Shown here in pieces: positions 8,328 through 15,336 of a stretch of 25,879 bases of DNA. The DNA is taken from the NCBI GenBank assembly GCA_050117315.1, contig JASFMY010000102.1, forward strand, positions 1 to 25,879, in the 5' to 3' direction. A program made the translations under genes and the position numbers. The notes below the pieces were generated by a model, which saw only the letters and a program-made list of their open reading frames with translations, had not been told where the DNA came from and did no database searches. Position 1 is the stretch's first letter. Each line of letters begins with the position of its first letter. Source of the DNA: JANQIV01 sp050117315. GTDB lineage: Bacteria; Bacteroidota; Ignavibacteria; Ignavibacteriales; Melioribacteraceae.

Positions 8328-9572
8328 ATGAAAAAAATCTTCCCAGTTCTACTGTTTTTAATTACTTCATTCCTACATGCTTCTCCCGGTAAAACATTAA
8401 TTGTATATTACTCTTGGAGCGGTAACACACAAAAAATAGCAAATGAAATTCAAGAACTTGTTGGTGGTGATTTATTAAAGGTAGAAGTTGCAACACCATA
8501 TACAGCAAGCTCTGATCAAGAACTTTATCCAATTGCCTCACAAGAAATAAAGGCGATTGATAATGAAGGCATATATCCTGAAATCGCTACTGAAATAGAT
8601 AGCCTCGATGAATATGATACTGTTTTTATCTGTTATCCGCTTTGGCATTCACGTATGGCTACTCCGATGCAGTCATTTTTAAACAAATACGGAAATCAGT
8701 TGGCTGGTAAAACAGTTCCTCTTTTTTGCACGAGTGCAAGCAGTGGTATTGCCGGTACAGTTGAAGATGCACACCGTCTATGCCCAAACGCTAATTTTAT
8801 CGATGCCCTTTGGATAAGAGCTTATAAAATAAATGATTCGCAAGATGAACTTATTGATTGGCTCAAAGAAAATGATTTATATTCAATAAATGAGATTGAT
8901 GGAAATAAAGTGAATGTTATTATTGGTGATAGAACTTTTATCGCTACACTTAATGATAGTGAAGCGGCAGAGGTTTTTAAAACATTGCTGCCAATAACAG
9001 TTGATATGACAGATTTGAATAACAATGAGAAATTTTATTGGTTAGAAACTAACTTCCCGGGTACTGCAACAAATCCGGGAATGATTTATTCCGGGGATTT
9101 AATGATATGGAGTTCCAGGTGTTTAGTGCTTTATTACGATAGTTTCAACACCGCATACAGCTTTATAAAAATTGGACAGATAGATGATGCAGCCGGACTT
9201 GCTGATGCTGTTGGCTCTGGTAATGTAACTGTTACATTTGAATTAGCTTCAACTACTGATATTGATGGTGAAAGCGGCGGTTTAGAAATTCCAAATAAAT
9301 TTTCTCTTGGTCAGAATTATCCTAATCCATTTAATCCCGCTACAGCTATTCAATATACAATTCCAAATGCCGGTCAGAATGGTTCTCAACTCGTGAAGTT
9401 AAAAGTCTATAATCTGCTTGGAAAAGAAGTAGCCACTATAGTAAATGAGGCGCAGACAGCTGGTTCCTATCAAGTTGAATTTGATGGAAGTCAATTATCA
9501 TCCGGTGTATATTTTTACCAGTTAGAAACCGGCAATTTTACAGATATAAAAAAGTTAATCCTTCTGAAATAA
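8328..9572 (+). CDS. exported flavodoxin / cyclophilin-like fusion with T9SS type A sorting domain
   Basis: A 414-residue multidomain protein. Residues 1-19 are a Sec signal peptide (MKKIFPVLLFLITSFLHAS). Residues 23-180 are a flavodoxin domain with the phosphate-binding loop YYSWSGNTQKIA and the later FMN-contact stretches CYPLWHSRMATPM and CTSASSGIAG. Residues 193-306 resemble the cyclophilin-like fold domain often found with such flavodoxins: VIIGDRTFIATLNDSEAA, GDLMIWSSRCLVLYY, GQIDDAAGLADAVGSGNVTVTFE. Residues 325-414 are a T9SS type A domain (LGQNYPNPFNP, YNLLGKEVATIV, SSGVYFYQLE), so the protein should reach the cell surface or medium. The start has GAGG at good spacing. Flavodoxins are normally cytoplasmic electron carriers, so export is odd. 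Electron partner unknown. Confidence 0.92.
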   Translation: MKKIFPVLLFLITSFLHASPGKTLIVYYSWSGNTQKIANEIQELVGGDLLKVEVATPYTASSDQELYPIASQEIKAIDNEGIYPEIATEIDSLDEYDTVFICYPLWHSRMATPMQSFLNKYGNQLAGKTVPLFCTSASSGIAGTVEDAHRLCPNANFIDALWIRAYKINDSQDELIDWLKENDLYSINEIDGNKVNVIIGDRTFIATLNDSEAAEVFKTLLPITVDMTDLNNNEKFYWLETNFPGTATNPGMIYSGDLMIWSSRCLVLYYDSFNTAYSFIKIGQIDDAAGLADAVGSGNVTVTFELASTTDIDGESGGLEIPNKFSLGQNYPNPFNPATAIQYTIPNAGQNGSQLVKLKVYNLLGKEVATIVNEAQTAGSYQVEFDGSQLSSGVYFYQLETGNFTDIKKLILLK

Positions 9573-9936
9573 AAACACACTTATTTGTTCGAATTTTTTT
9601 GCTTTCTGTTTGATCAAGCAAAACTTACATTAAATATTAAATTTCTCTTTCACCATACTGGATAAATATTAAGAGCTGATTTTTTCAAAACTGCTTAACT
9701 GAAATATTTCTTTTAAGATATCTGGTTAATGGTTTTTTAAGCTTCATTTTGCACAAAATTCTAATTTGGAGCCTTGTTCCGAAATATGTATCAGAATTTC
9801 CTCCTTTTGTATACGTCCTATGGAAATTGATTTCTTAAATTAGGATCGAAAAATGAATAGAAAAGAAATAGACCATAAATAAAACTGTTTTTCGTAAAAG
9901 ATAAATTTTTATGAACAAAACAAGGAGATATAAGTT
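9573..9936. other. intergenic region upstream of the aldo/keto reductase operon
   Basis: No gene is visible in these 364 bases. The right part contains the second copy of the TGTAT double box (9787-9813) and the AAGGAG ribosome binding site of the aldo/keto reductase. I see no convincing terminator for the flavodoxin gene beyond a T-run near 9594-9600 without a good stem. The rest is AT-rich and unstructured to the eye. Confidence 0.7.
9787..9813 (+). promoter_or_regulatory. candidate AraC-type operator upstream of the aldo/keto reductase operon
   Basis: This is the second copy of the element at 6946-6972: TGTAT, then AGAATTTCC, then CCTTTTGTATA, again with the two TGTAT boxes 21 bp apart. 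It ends 123 bp before the reductase start. Conservation of 23 of 27 positions between two promoters 2.8 kb apart, in otherwise unrelated flanks, argues for a shared regulator. Confidence 0.65.
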
Positions 9937-10797
9937 ATGATGTTACAAGAAAAATATACATTGGCAAATGGAGTTGAAATTCCAAAATTAGGTTTAGGCA
10001 CTTGGTTTATAAATGATGAAGATTCTGTGCAGGCAGTTAAAGATGCTGTAGAAATTGGATATCGACATATAGATACAGCGCAGGCATACCAAAATGAAAA
10101 CGGTGTTGGTGAAGGAGTTAGAGAGTCTGGCGTTAAAAGAGAAGAGTTATTTGTGACTACAAAACTTGCAGCAGAAGTAAAATCATATGACGAAGCTGTT
10201 GCATCAATTGATAATTCACTTAAAGCTTTGGGACTAGAATATATTGATTTGATGATTATCCACAGTCCAAAACCTTGGGCAGAATATGGTGGTGATGATA
10301 CATACCCTGAAGGAAACCGTGAAGCTTGGAAAGCTCTTGAAGAAGCATACAAAGCTGGCAAAATTCGTGCTATTGGTGTTTCTAACTTCAAAAAAGCAGA
10401 CATTGAAAATATTCTAAAAACTTGTACAGTAAAACCAATGGTTAATCAGATTTTAGCTCACATAAGCAACACGCCTAAAGAGCTAATTGAATATTGCGAA
10501 AGTGAAGGAATTCTTGTTGAAGCTTATTCGCCAGTTGCGCACGGTGAGTTAATGAAAAATGAAGCAGTATTAAAAATGGCTGAGAAATATGGCGTTTCAG
10601 TACCACAATTATCAATACGTTACGATCTTCAATTGGGACTTTTACCATTGCCAAAAACTGCAAATCCAGATCATATGAAAAACAATGCCGATGTTGATTT
10701 TGAAATTTCTAATGAAGATATGGAAGTATTGAAAAATATGGAACAGATAAAAGATTATGGTGATGCAAGTATGTTCCCGGTTTATAGCGGCAAATAA
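9937..10797 (+). CDS. aldo/keto reductase (2,5-diketo-D-gluconate reductase / DkgA-like)
   Basis: An NADPH-dependent carbonyl reductase with a TIM-barrel fold, cytoplasmic, 286 residues (usual for the DkgA-type branch). The catalytic tetrad is visible: D46 and Y51 in IDTAQAYQNENGVGEG, K76 in LFVTTKLAAE and H109 in DLMIIHSPKPW. Family stretches GKIRAIGVSNFK and VNQILAHISNTP, and the late cofactor motif LPKTANPDHMKNN, are present. ATG codons at 9937 and 9940 compete; AAGGAG lies upstream of both. It heads a run of six plus-strand genes. In E. coli the homologue dkgA sits beside yqhD and both respond to reactive aldehydes, a role that fits here. The physiological substrate is not shown by sequence. 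Confidence 0.94.
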   Translation: MMLQEKYTLANGVEIPKLGLGTWFINDEDSVQAVKDAVEIGYRHIDTAQAYQNENGVGEGVRESGVKREELFVTTKLAAEVKSYDEAVASIDNSLKALGLEYIDLMIIHSPKPWAEYGGDDTYPEGNREAWKALEEAYKAGKIRAIGVSNFKKADIENILKTCTVKPMVNQILAHISNTPKELIEYCESEGILVEAYSPVAHGELMKNEAVLKMAEKYGVSVPQLSIRYDLQLGLLPLPKTANPDHMKNNADVDFEISNEDMEVLKNMEQIKDYGDASMFPVYSGK

Positions 10798-10878
10798 TAA
10801 TAACTACTGCTAATTGATTTGATTGTAAAGTAAAATAAACGTTGATACTAAAAGATAAATAGAAAGAGAAGTACTTTA

Positions 10879-11817
10879 ATGAATGAAAAATACAAAGGAG
10901 TCTTTGCAGTTGTATCTGCTAATGTAATCTTTGGTTTAAATATTCCGGTTACAAAAGCATTAATGGCTGATTGGATGACTCCGGTTGGATATACATTTTC
11001 TAGAATGCTGTTTGGTGCGGTTGTCTTTTGGCTTGTCAGTCTTTTTACAAAGAAAGAAAAAATAGCTGGAAAAGATTTTGGAATTATTTTAATCGGTGGA
11101 CTTTTAGGATTTGTAGGAACTCAATTTTTGTTTTCACAATCACTAAAACTTACTTCGCCAGTTATCTTTTCTTTGCTTATGGCATTAACTCCAGTTGTAG
11201 TGTTATTGATTTCTGCGGTGTTTCTTAAGGAAATTGTTCAGCGACAAAAAATGATTGGTGTTGTTTTAAGTATTTCCGGTGCTGCTTTTATTATTCTTCA
11301 AACACAAAGCAGTAGCGGGGGATCAAACAATTTACTAGGTATTTTCTTTTCGATACTTTGTGCTGTTTGTTATGCGGTTTATTTGATTTTAACAAGAGAA
11401 GTTTCAAAAAAATATCAGCCGATAACTATTGTAAAGTGGATGTTTTTAGTTTCAGCTTTAGTAATTACACCGTTTAGTTTTTCGGAACTTCCTAATCAAA
11501 CTATATACGGCAACGATACATCTATAATGGGATTTATGTTATTAGGGTTTGCACTTTTCTTTTCGACCCTCATTGCTTTTTTCTTGCTTCCCGTTGCACT
11601 TAACAGATTACAAGCAAGCACTGTAAGCATATTTATGAACTTACAGCCGATTGTTGCTTCTGTGGTAGCAATTATTGTTGGGCAAGATATTCTTACTTGG
11701 GATAAGCCAATTGCGGTTGTGCTTGTGGTTGCTGGAGTTTACCTTGTTACAAAACAAAAAGATATAATGAGATTGAAAGCGATAAATGAAGAACCGGCAA
11801 TTGTAATAGAAAATTAA
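10879..11817 (+). CDS. EamA/DMT-superfamily transporter
   Basis: An inner-membrane protein of 312 residues with ten predicted hydrophobic helices arranged as two EamA repeats. The first repeat starts at VVSANVIFGLNIPVTKALM, the second at FFSILCAVCYAVYLILTREV. The family glycine-proline features are visible (FSLLMALTPVVVLL, and FMNLQPIVASVVAIIVGQ near the end). EamA proteins move small metabolites or act as exporters; specificity cannot be told. It lies 81 bp after the aldo/keto reductase and ends 3 bp before the next gene, so it is very likely cotranscribed. The context suggests export of a small toxic or redox metabolite, but that is a guess. Confidence 0.92.
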   Translation: MNEKYKGVFAVVSANVIFGLNIPVTKALMADWMTPVGYTFSRMLFGAVVFWLVSLFTKKEKIAGKDFGIILIGGLLGFVGTQFLFSQSLKLTSPVIFSLLMALTPVVVLLISAVFLKEIVQRQKMIGVVLSISGAAFIILQTQSSSGGSNNLLGIFFSILCAVCYAVYLILTREVSKKYQPITIVKWMFLVSALVITPFSFSELPNQTIYGNDTSIMGFMLLGFALFFSTLIAFFLLPVALNRLQASTVSIFMNLQPIVASVVAIIVGQDILTWDKPIAVVLVVAGVYLVTKQKDIMRLKAINEEPAIVIEN

Positions 11818-11820
11818 AAA

Positions 11821-12285
11821 ATGATGAGTAAAAGAATAAAATATATAGTAATACTGATTTCGTTAGGATTTATTGGTATTTATTGTGATAATCAGCAAAT
11901 AGTTGCAGGTGATAAGATGAGTAATTCAGAAAAATATGAGTTAAAAATAATTATGGGTGACAAAGTTATTGAGGCTGTTTTAGATGATAATCCAACTTCA
12001 AGAGATTTCATTTCATTGTTACCATTGGATTTGGAATTAGAAGATTACGCAAATACTGAAAAAATAAGTTACCTTGATAGAAAACTTTCTACTGAAAGTG
12101 CTCCATCTGGTACAAGTGCAAAAATCGGTGATATAACTTATTTTGCCCCTTGGGGTAATTTGGCAATATTTTATAAAGATTTTGGATATGCCAGCTCTCT
12201 TATTAAATTTGGTGAAATAACAAGCGGAGTTGATTTGCTTAAAACTCCTGGTTCATTAAATGTAAGAATAGAACTTGTTCAATAA
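11821..12285 (+). CDS. cyclophilin-like fold lipoprotein
   Basis: A 154-residue protein with an N-terminal hydrophobic segment and a lipobox-like FIGIYC ending at Cys22, so probably a lipoprotein. The mature part resembles the cyclophilin-like fold domain also found in the flavodoxin fusion at 8328-9572: KIIMGDKVIEAVLDDNPTSRDFISLLPLDLELEDY, IGDITYFAPWGNLAIFYKDFGYASSLIKFGEI, then a C-terminal PGSLNVRIELVQ. The family is small and widespread in bacteria; its biochemical function is not established and true prolyl-isomerase activity should not be assumed. It starts 3 bp after the transporter (ATGATG, either codon possible) and is followed 15 bp later by the cupin gene, implying one operon. Confidence 0.85.
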   Translation: MMSKRIKYIVILISLGFIGIYCDNQQIVAGDKMSNSEKYELKIIMGDKVIEAVLDDNPTSRDFISLLPLDLELEDYANTEKISYLDRKLSTESAPSGTSAKIGDITYFAPWGNLAIFYKDFGYASSLIKFGEITSGVDLLKTPGSLNVRIELVQ

Positions 12286-12300
12286 TAAAAGGAAAATAAA

Positions 12301-12795
12301 ATGAATAGAAATAAGATATCGATTGTATTAACATTGGTTTTTATAACTGTTTTAGGTTTCGCTTGTCAAAAACAGCCAGCAACCGAGACTGTTTCAGAAA
12401 AGAGTGTTGCAGTTTTTCCAAAAGGCAATCCAGCGGGGAATAAAATTTTTACTAATAAAGTGTGGGTAGAAATGCTGGAAACAGATAAAGATAAGAATTA
12501 TGATACTCAAGTTTATAATGTAACATTTGGACCCGGTGGAAGAACACATTGGCATTCGCATCCTGGTGGACAAATACTACTTGTAACAAGCGGGAAAGGG
12601 TATTATCAAGAAAAAGGTAAACCGGCACAGCAATTAAATCCGGGTGATGTTGTTTCTATTCCACCAAATGTAGTTCACTGGCATGGAGCTGCACCGGAAA
12701 GTGAATTTGTTCACCTTGGAATGAGCACGCAAGTGCATCTTGGCCCAGCAGAATGGTTTGGTCCTGTAACAGATGAAGAATATTCAAACTTATAA
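12301..12795 (+). CDS. cupin-domain lipoprotein, (R)-selective hydroxynitrile-lyase-like metal site
   Basis: A 164-residue lipoprotein (lipobox LGFAC, Cys22) with one cupin barrel. The metal-binding motif is clear: H85, H87 and Q91 in THWHSHPGGQ, and H126 in PPNVVHWHGAAP. These residues and the 41-residue gap from H85 to H126 match the Mn-binding set described for the small cupin hydroxynitrile lyase of Granulicella tundricola (H53, H55, Q59, H94). That enzyme class splits or forms cyanohydrins, that is, handles aldehydes. Many relatives are uncharacterised, so the reaction here is unknown; a periplasmic or outer-membrane location is implied by the lipobox. It has AAGGA before the ATG and is part of the aldo/keto reductase operon. 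Confidence 0.88.
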   Translation: MNRNKISIVLTLVFITVLGFACQKQPATETVSEKSVAVFPKGNPAGNKIFTNKVWVEMLETDKDKNYDTQVYNVTFGPGGRTHWHSHPGGQILLVTSGKGYYQEKGKPAQQLNPGDVVSIPPNVVHWHGAAPESEFVHLGMSTQVHLGPAEWFGPVTDEEYSNL

Positions 12796-12810
12796 AGAAA
12801 GGAGCCTTTA

Positions 12811-13191
12811 ATGGCTAAATGGGTTGAAGATAAATTAAAAAACATTGCTGCAACTGATGATTTACACATAGCTCCATTTCGTGAGGATGGTAAAACTTAT
12901 GGTACTTTAACATGGATTTGGTCTGTTGTAGTTAATGATGAATTATTTGTTCGTGCCTATAATGGAAGAAACTCAAGATGGTATAATGCCGCGGTTAGTA
13001 AGAAAGCTGGACAGATTAAGGCCGCTGGTATGACAATCGAAGTATTATTTGAACAAGCTGATTCCGATAAAGAACTTAATGATTTAATTGATCAAGCGTA
13101 TCGTGCAAAATATAGTTCAAGTCCCTATTTGGGATCAATGATAAGTGATCGTACTCGTTTAGCAACAATAAAAGTTATTCCTAAAAATTAG
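12811..13191 (+). CDS. DUF2255 family protein
   Basis: A 126-residue soluble protein without signal peptide. It shows the features of DUF2255: an N-terminal helix ending in the IAPFREDG region, then TYGTLTWIWSVVVNDELFVRAYNGRNSRWYNAA, a basic GQIKAAG turn, and a helical AYRAKYSS segment. The order suggests a small split-barrel fold similar to pyridoxamine-5'-phosphate-oxidase-like flavin proteins, as in many 'nitroreductase/DUF385' relatives, but that is an inference. It has a strong AAGGAG ribosome binding site, starts 15 bp after the cupin gene and ends 18 bp before the SDR gene, so it belongs to the same operon. Such proteins often accompany SDR and cupin genes in stress clusters. Function unknown. 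Confidence 0.85.
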   Translation: MAKWVEDKLKNIAATDDLHIAPFREDGKTYGTLTWIWSVVVNDELFVRAYNGRNSRWYNAAVSKKAGQIKAAGMTIEVLFEQADSDKELNDLIDQAYRAKYSSSPYLGSMISDRTRLATIKVIPKN

Positions 13192-13209
13192 ATCAAAGAA
13201 AGAGAAGAT

Positions 13210-13941
13210 ATGTCAAAAATATTTATTACCGGATCGTCAGATGGTTTAGGAATGATGGCTGCAAAGTCATTAATTAAAAAGGGACATAAGGTTGTATTGC
13301 ACTCGAGAAATTCTAAACGAGCCGCAGATGTCTCGAATGAAATCCCAAATGCCGCAGATGTATTAATCGGTGATCTTTCGAATTTTGATGAATCGATAAA
13401 GCTAGCAGAACAGGTAAATTCACTTGGTTCATTTGATGTAGTGATTCATAATGCCGGAGTTTATCAAACAGATGCGGAAACAATTTTTCGAGTTAATGTT
13501 TTAGCCCCTTATATTCTTACTTGTTTAATCGAAAAACCGAAAAGATTGATTTATCTTAGCTCCGATATGCATTATAATGGCCGGGCTAAACTTAATATAA
13601 TGGAAAGTAGTGTAGACAATATAACTTATTCAGATTCGAAACTGTTGGTAACAATGTTTAGCAATACAGTTGCACGAGAATGGCCTGAAGTTCTTACAAA
13701 CGCGGTCGATCCTGGCTGGGTCCTTACAAAAATGGGAGGAAGCAGTGCTACGGATGATCTTGATAAGGGTTATGAAACACAGGTATGGCTTGCCGAAAGT
13801 GATAATGAAAAAGCAAAAGTGACAGGACGATATTTTTATCATAAAGAGGAAAGAAAGTGTAATCCAGAAGCTAATAATATTGAATTGCAAAATGAATTCT
13901 TAAATATTTGCAAAAAAATTACCGGCATTTCTTTTCCTTAA
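13210..13941 (+). CDS. short-chain dehydrogenase/reductase (SDR)
   Basis: A 243-residue cytoplasmic NAD(P)-dependent oxidoreductase with a Rossmann fold. The cofactor motif TGSSDGLG is at 7-14, NAG at 81-83, the structural Asn in RVNVLAPY at 96, Ser in YLSSDMHY at 117-118 and the catalytic Y140-xxx-K144 in ITYSDSKLLV. The PGWVLTKMGG stretch is the usual post-active-site PG motif. The arginines after beta-strand 2 (HSRNSKR) suggest NADP preference. At 243 residues it is a classical SDR. It is the last gene of the aldo/keto reductase operon, 63 bp before the AraC gene. Substrate unknown, likely a carbonyl compound given the neighbours. Confidence 0.93.
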   Translation: MSKIFITGSSDGLGMMAAKSLIKKGHKVVLHSRNSKRAADVSNEIPNAADVLIGDLSNFDESIKLAEQVNSLGSFDVVIHNAGVYQTDAETIFRVNVLAPYILTCLIEKPKRLIYLSSDMHYNGRAKLNIMESSVDNITYSDSKLLVTMFSNTVAREWPEVLTNAVDPGWVLTKMGGSSATDDLDKGYETQVWLAESDNEKAKVTGRYFYHKEERKCNPEANNIELQNEFLNICKKITGISFP

Positions 13942-14004
13942 AAAATATCAGTGTAACAGATTAGTATTATTTATAAATTATTTGAAAGTTATGGAGTTAA
14001 TTAA

Positions 14005-14895
14005 ATGCATTTTAATAAAATTGCAGATTGGGCAAAGTATAGTGGAGCACCTGAACCGGAAAATCCATTTCTAGGCCTTGTTCAGTTTAATTGTAGCAAT
14101 GAAAAATTGAAAAACCAGGAAATATCATATGGCTTTTATACTATTTGTCTTAAAAAGATAGAAAGTGGTGAATTTGAGTATGGTAAAACAAAATATGACA
14201 GTAATACTGGTTTTATGTATTTCTTAAAACCAAACCAAACTCTTAAAATTTATGATGTAGAAATTAAAGAAAAGGGATTTTCAATATATATTGATCCCGA
14301 TTATTTAATGGCGCATCCATTATTTGCAGAGATAAAAAAATATGATTTTTTCGACTATGAAATTAACGAGGCTCTTCACCTAACTCCTAGTGAAAGGGAA
14401 TTAATGTGGTCATTGTTTCATAAAATTGAAACTGAATATTATAATAATACTGATGAGTTCAGTAAAGATATAATTCTTTCGCATCTCGATTCGCTGCTAA
14501 AATATGCCCAGCGTTTTTATAAACGGCAGTTTATTGATCGTAAACATTTATCCGGTAATATGGTAACAAAGTTTAATAATTATCTGGATGAGTACTTCGA
14601 AAAGGGTTATGCGGAAGAAACCGGTTTACCTACTGTTCATTATATGGCTTCAAAAGTAAACCTTTCACCAAAGTATTTAAGCGATTTATTAAAACAGGAA
14701 ACCGGCAAAACAGCGTTAGAACTAATTCATCTTTCAGTTATATCAAAAGCGAAAAATATGATTGTTTCCGGAGACAAAAGTATTTCAGAAATTGCATATG
14801 AATTAGGCTTTGAAAATCCCCCTTATTTTTCACGACTGTTTAAAAAAGAAGTTGGCATTAGTCCTACAGAATTTAAAGCTTCTATGTTAAATTAA
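14005..14895 (+). CDS. AraC-family regulator, candidate controller of the aldehyde/redox cluster (YqhC-like context)
   Basis: A 296-residue regulator. The C-terminal hundred residues hold the two helix-turn-helix motifs: VHYMASKVNLSPKYLSDLLKQETGKT and SISEIAYELGFENPPYFSRLFKKEVGISPTEF, the second matching the AraC signature. The N-terminal half looks like a cupin-type sensor domain (FMYFLKPNQTLKIYD). A GGAG precedes the ATG. It closes the cluster that starts with the YqhD-like gene. In E. coli the AraC-type YqhC activates yqhD and dkgA in response to aldehydes; here an AraC gene accompanies homologues of both, and their promoters share a double TGTAT box. Orthology to YqhC is not proven. Effector unknown. 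Confidence 0.93.
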   Translation: MHFNKIADWAKYSGAPEPENPFLGLVQFNCSNEKLKNQEISYGFYTICLKKIESGEFEYGKTKYDSNTGFMYFLKPNQTLKIYDVEIKEKGFSIYIDPDYLMAHPLFAEIKKYDFFDYEINEALHLTPSERELMWSLFHKIETEYYNNTDEFSKDIILSHLDSLLKYAQRFYKRQFIDRKHLSGNMVTKFNNYLDEYFEKGYAEETGLPTVHYMASKVNLSPKYLSDLLKQETGKTALELIHLSVISKAKNMIVSGDKSISEIAYELGFENPPYFSRLFKKEVGISPTEFKASMLN

Positions 14896-14920
14896 GACTA
14901 AAGTTTGTATAAATTTATCA

Positions 14921-15133
14921 TTGAAAGACAGAGAATGGAAAGAATGTGTTATAGAAAAATTCTTTTCTATTAAAATTGGTAAAAATATTAACAGTAATAG
15001 AATTAATAAATTCTCTGGTGTAACTGCATATACAACAAGAAGCGAGTCCAATAATGGACCTGATGGATTTATAAAATTTGATAAAGAATTCTTAAATTCG
15101 GATAAACCTGTAATTACAAAATTGCGAAATTAG
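14921..15133 (+). pseudogene. remnant of a restriction-specificity (HsdS-like) target-recognition domain
   Basis: A 70-residue frame (TTG start; no ATG upstream) reads REWKECVIEKFFSIKIGKNI, then VTAYTTRSESNNGPDGFI and SDKPVITKL. This resembles the beginning of a type I S-subunit or type IIG target-recognition domain, where a W-K-E-F-x-I-x-x-x-F motif is followed by a G-K-x-I turn, a Y-x-T-R-x-x-x-N-N-G motif and a P-V-I-T-I-G-N-E-T segment. Here the frame ends right after PVIT, where homologues continue for well over a hundred residues. The frame stays open upstream to 14891 without a normal start. It therefore looks like a fragment of a larger gene broken at both ends. The palindrome array begins 14 bp later. 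Confidence 0.5.
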
Positions 15134-15146
15134 CGATTTTTAATCG

Positions 15147-15327
15147 TGTAGATATCTACATGAGGCAACTTTGGGGATTTTCGGCCTTTGTAGATATCTA
15201 CATGGCTCGACCTTTTTGAATTTTTGCCTTTTGTAGATATCTACATGACTCAACTTTTTGAATTTTTATGCTTTGTAGATATCTACACGCATTGCCTATT
15301 TGATTTTCACTAATGTAGATATCTACA
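15147..15327. repeat. array of five 14-bp perfect palindromes at about 42-bp spacing
   Basis: TGTAGATATCTACA, a perfect palindrome, occurs without a mismatch at 15147-15160, 15189-15202, 15232-15245, 15274-15287 and 15314-15327. Start-to-start distances are 42, 43, 42 and 40 bp, close to four turns of B-DNA, so all copies face nearly the same side of the helix. The 26-29 bp spacers are related to each other (an ACTTTTTGAATTTTT-like core) but diverged, whereas the palindrome is invariant. Some copies extend to CG at an outer edge. It lies between the HsdS-like remnant and the end of the GH2 gene. Not a CRISPR: the repeat is too short and the spacers are similar. Confidence 0.9.
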
Positions 15328-15336
15328 CGAGATAAA

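Noticed and set aside
9565..9600. Terminator after the flavodoxin fusion gene
   Set aside because: Only a weak AAATAA/TTATTT pairing that includes the stop codon precedes the T-run; the stem is too poor to call.
9909..10403. 164-residue minus-strand frame across the aldo/keto reductase
   Set aside because: It is an antisense shadow of a gene with an intact catalytic tetrad and has low-complexity Ser/Ala-rich sequence.
15147..15327. Repeat array as a CRISPR
   Set aside because: Repeats are only 14 bp, perfectly palindromic, and the spacers are similar to each other; no cas gene is present in the window.
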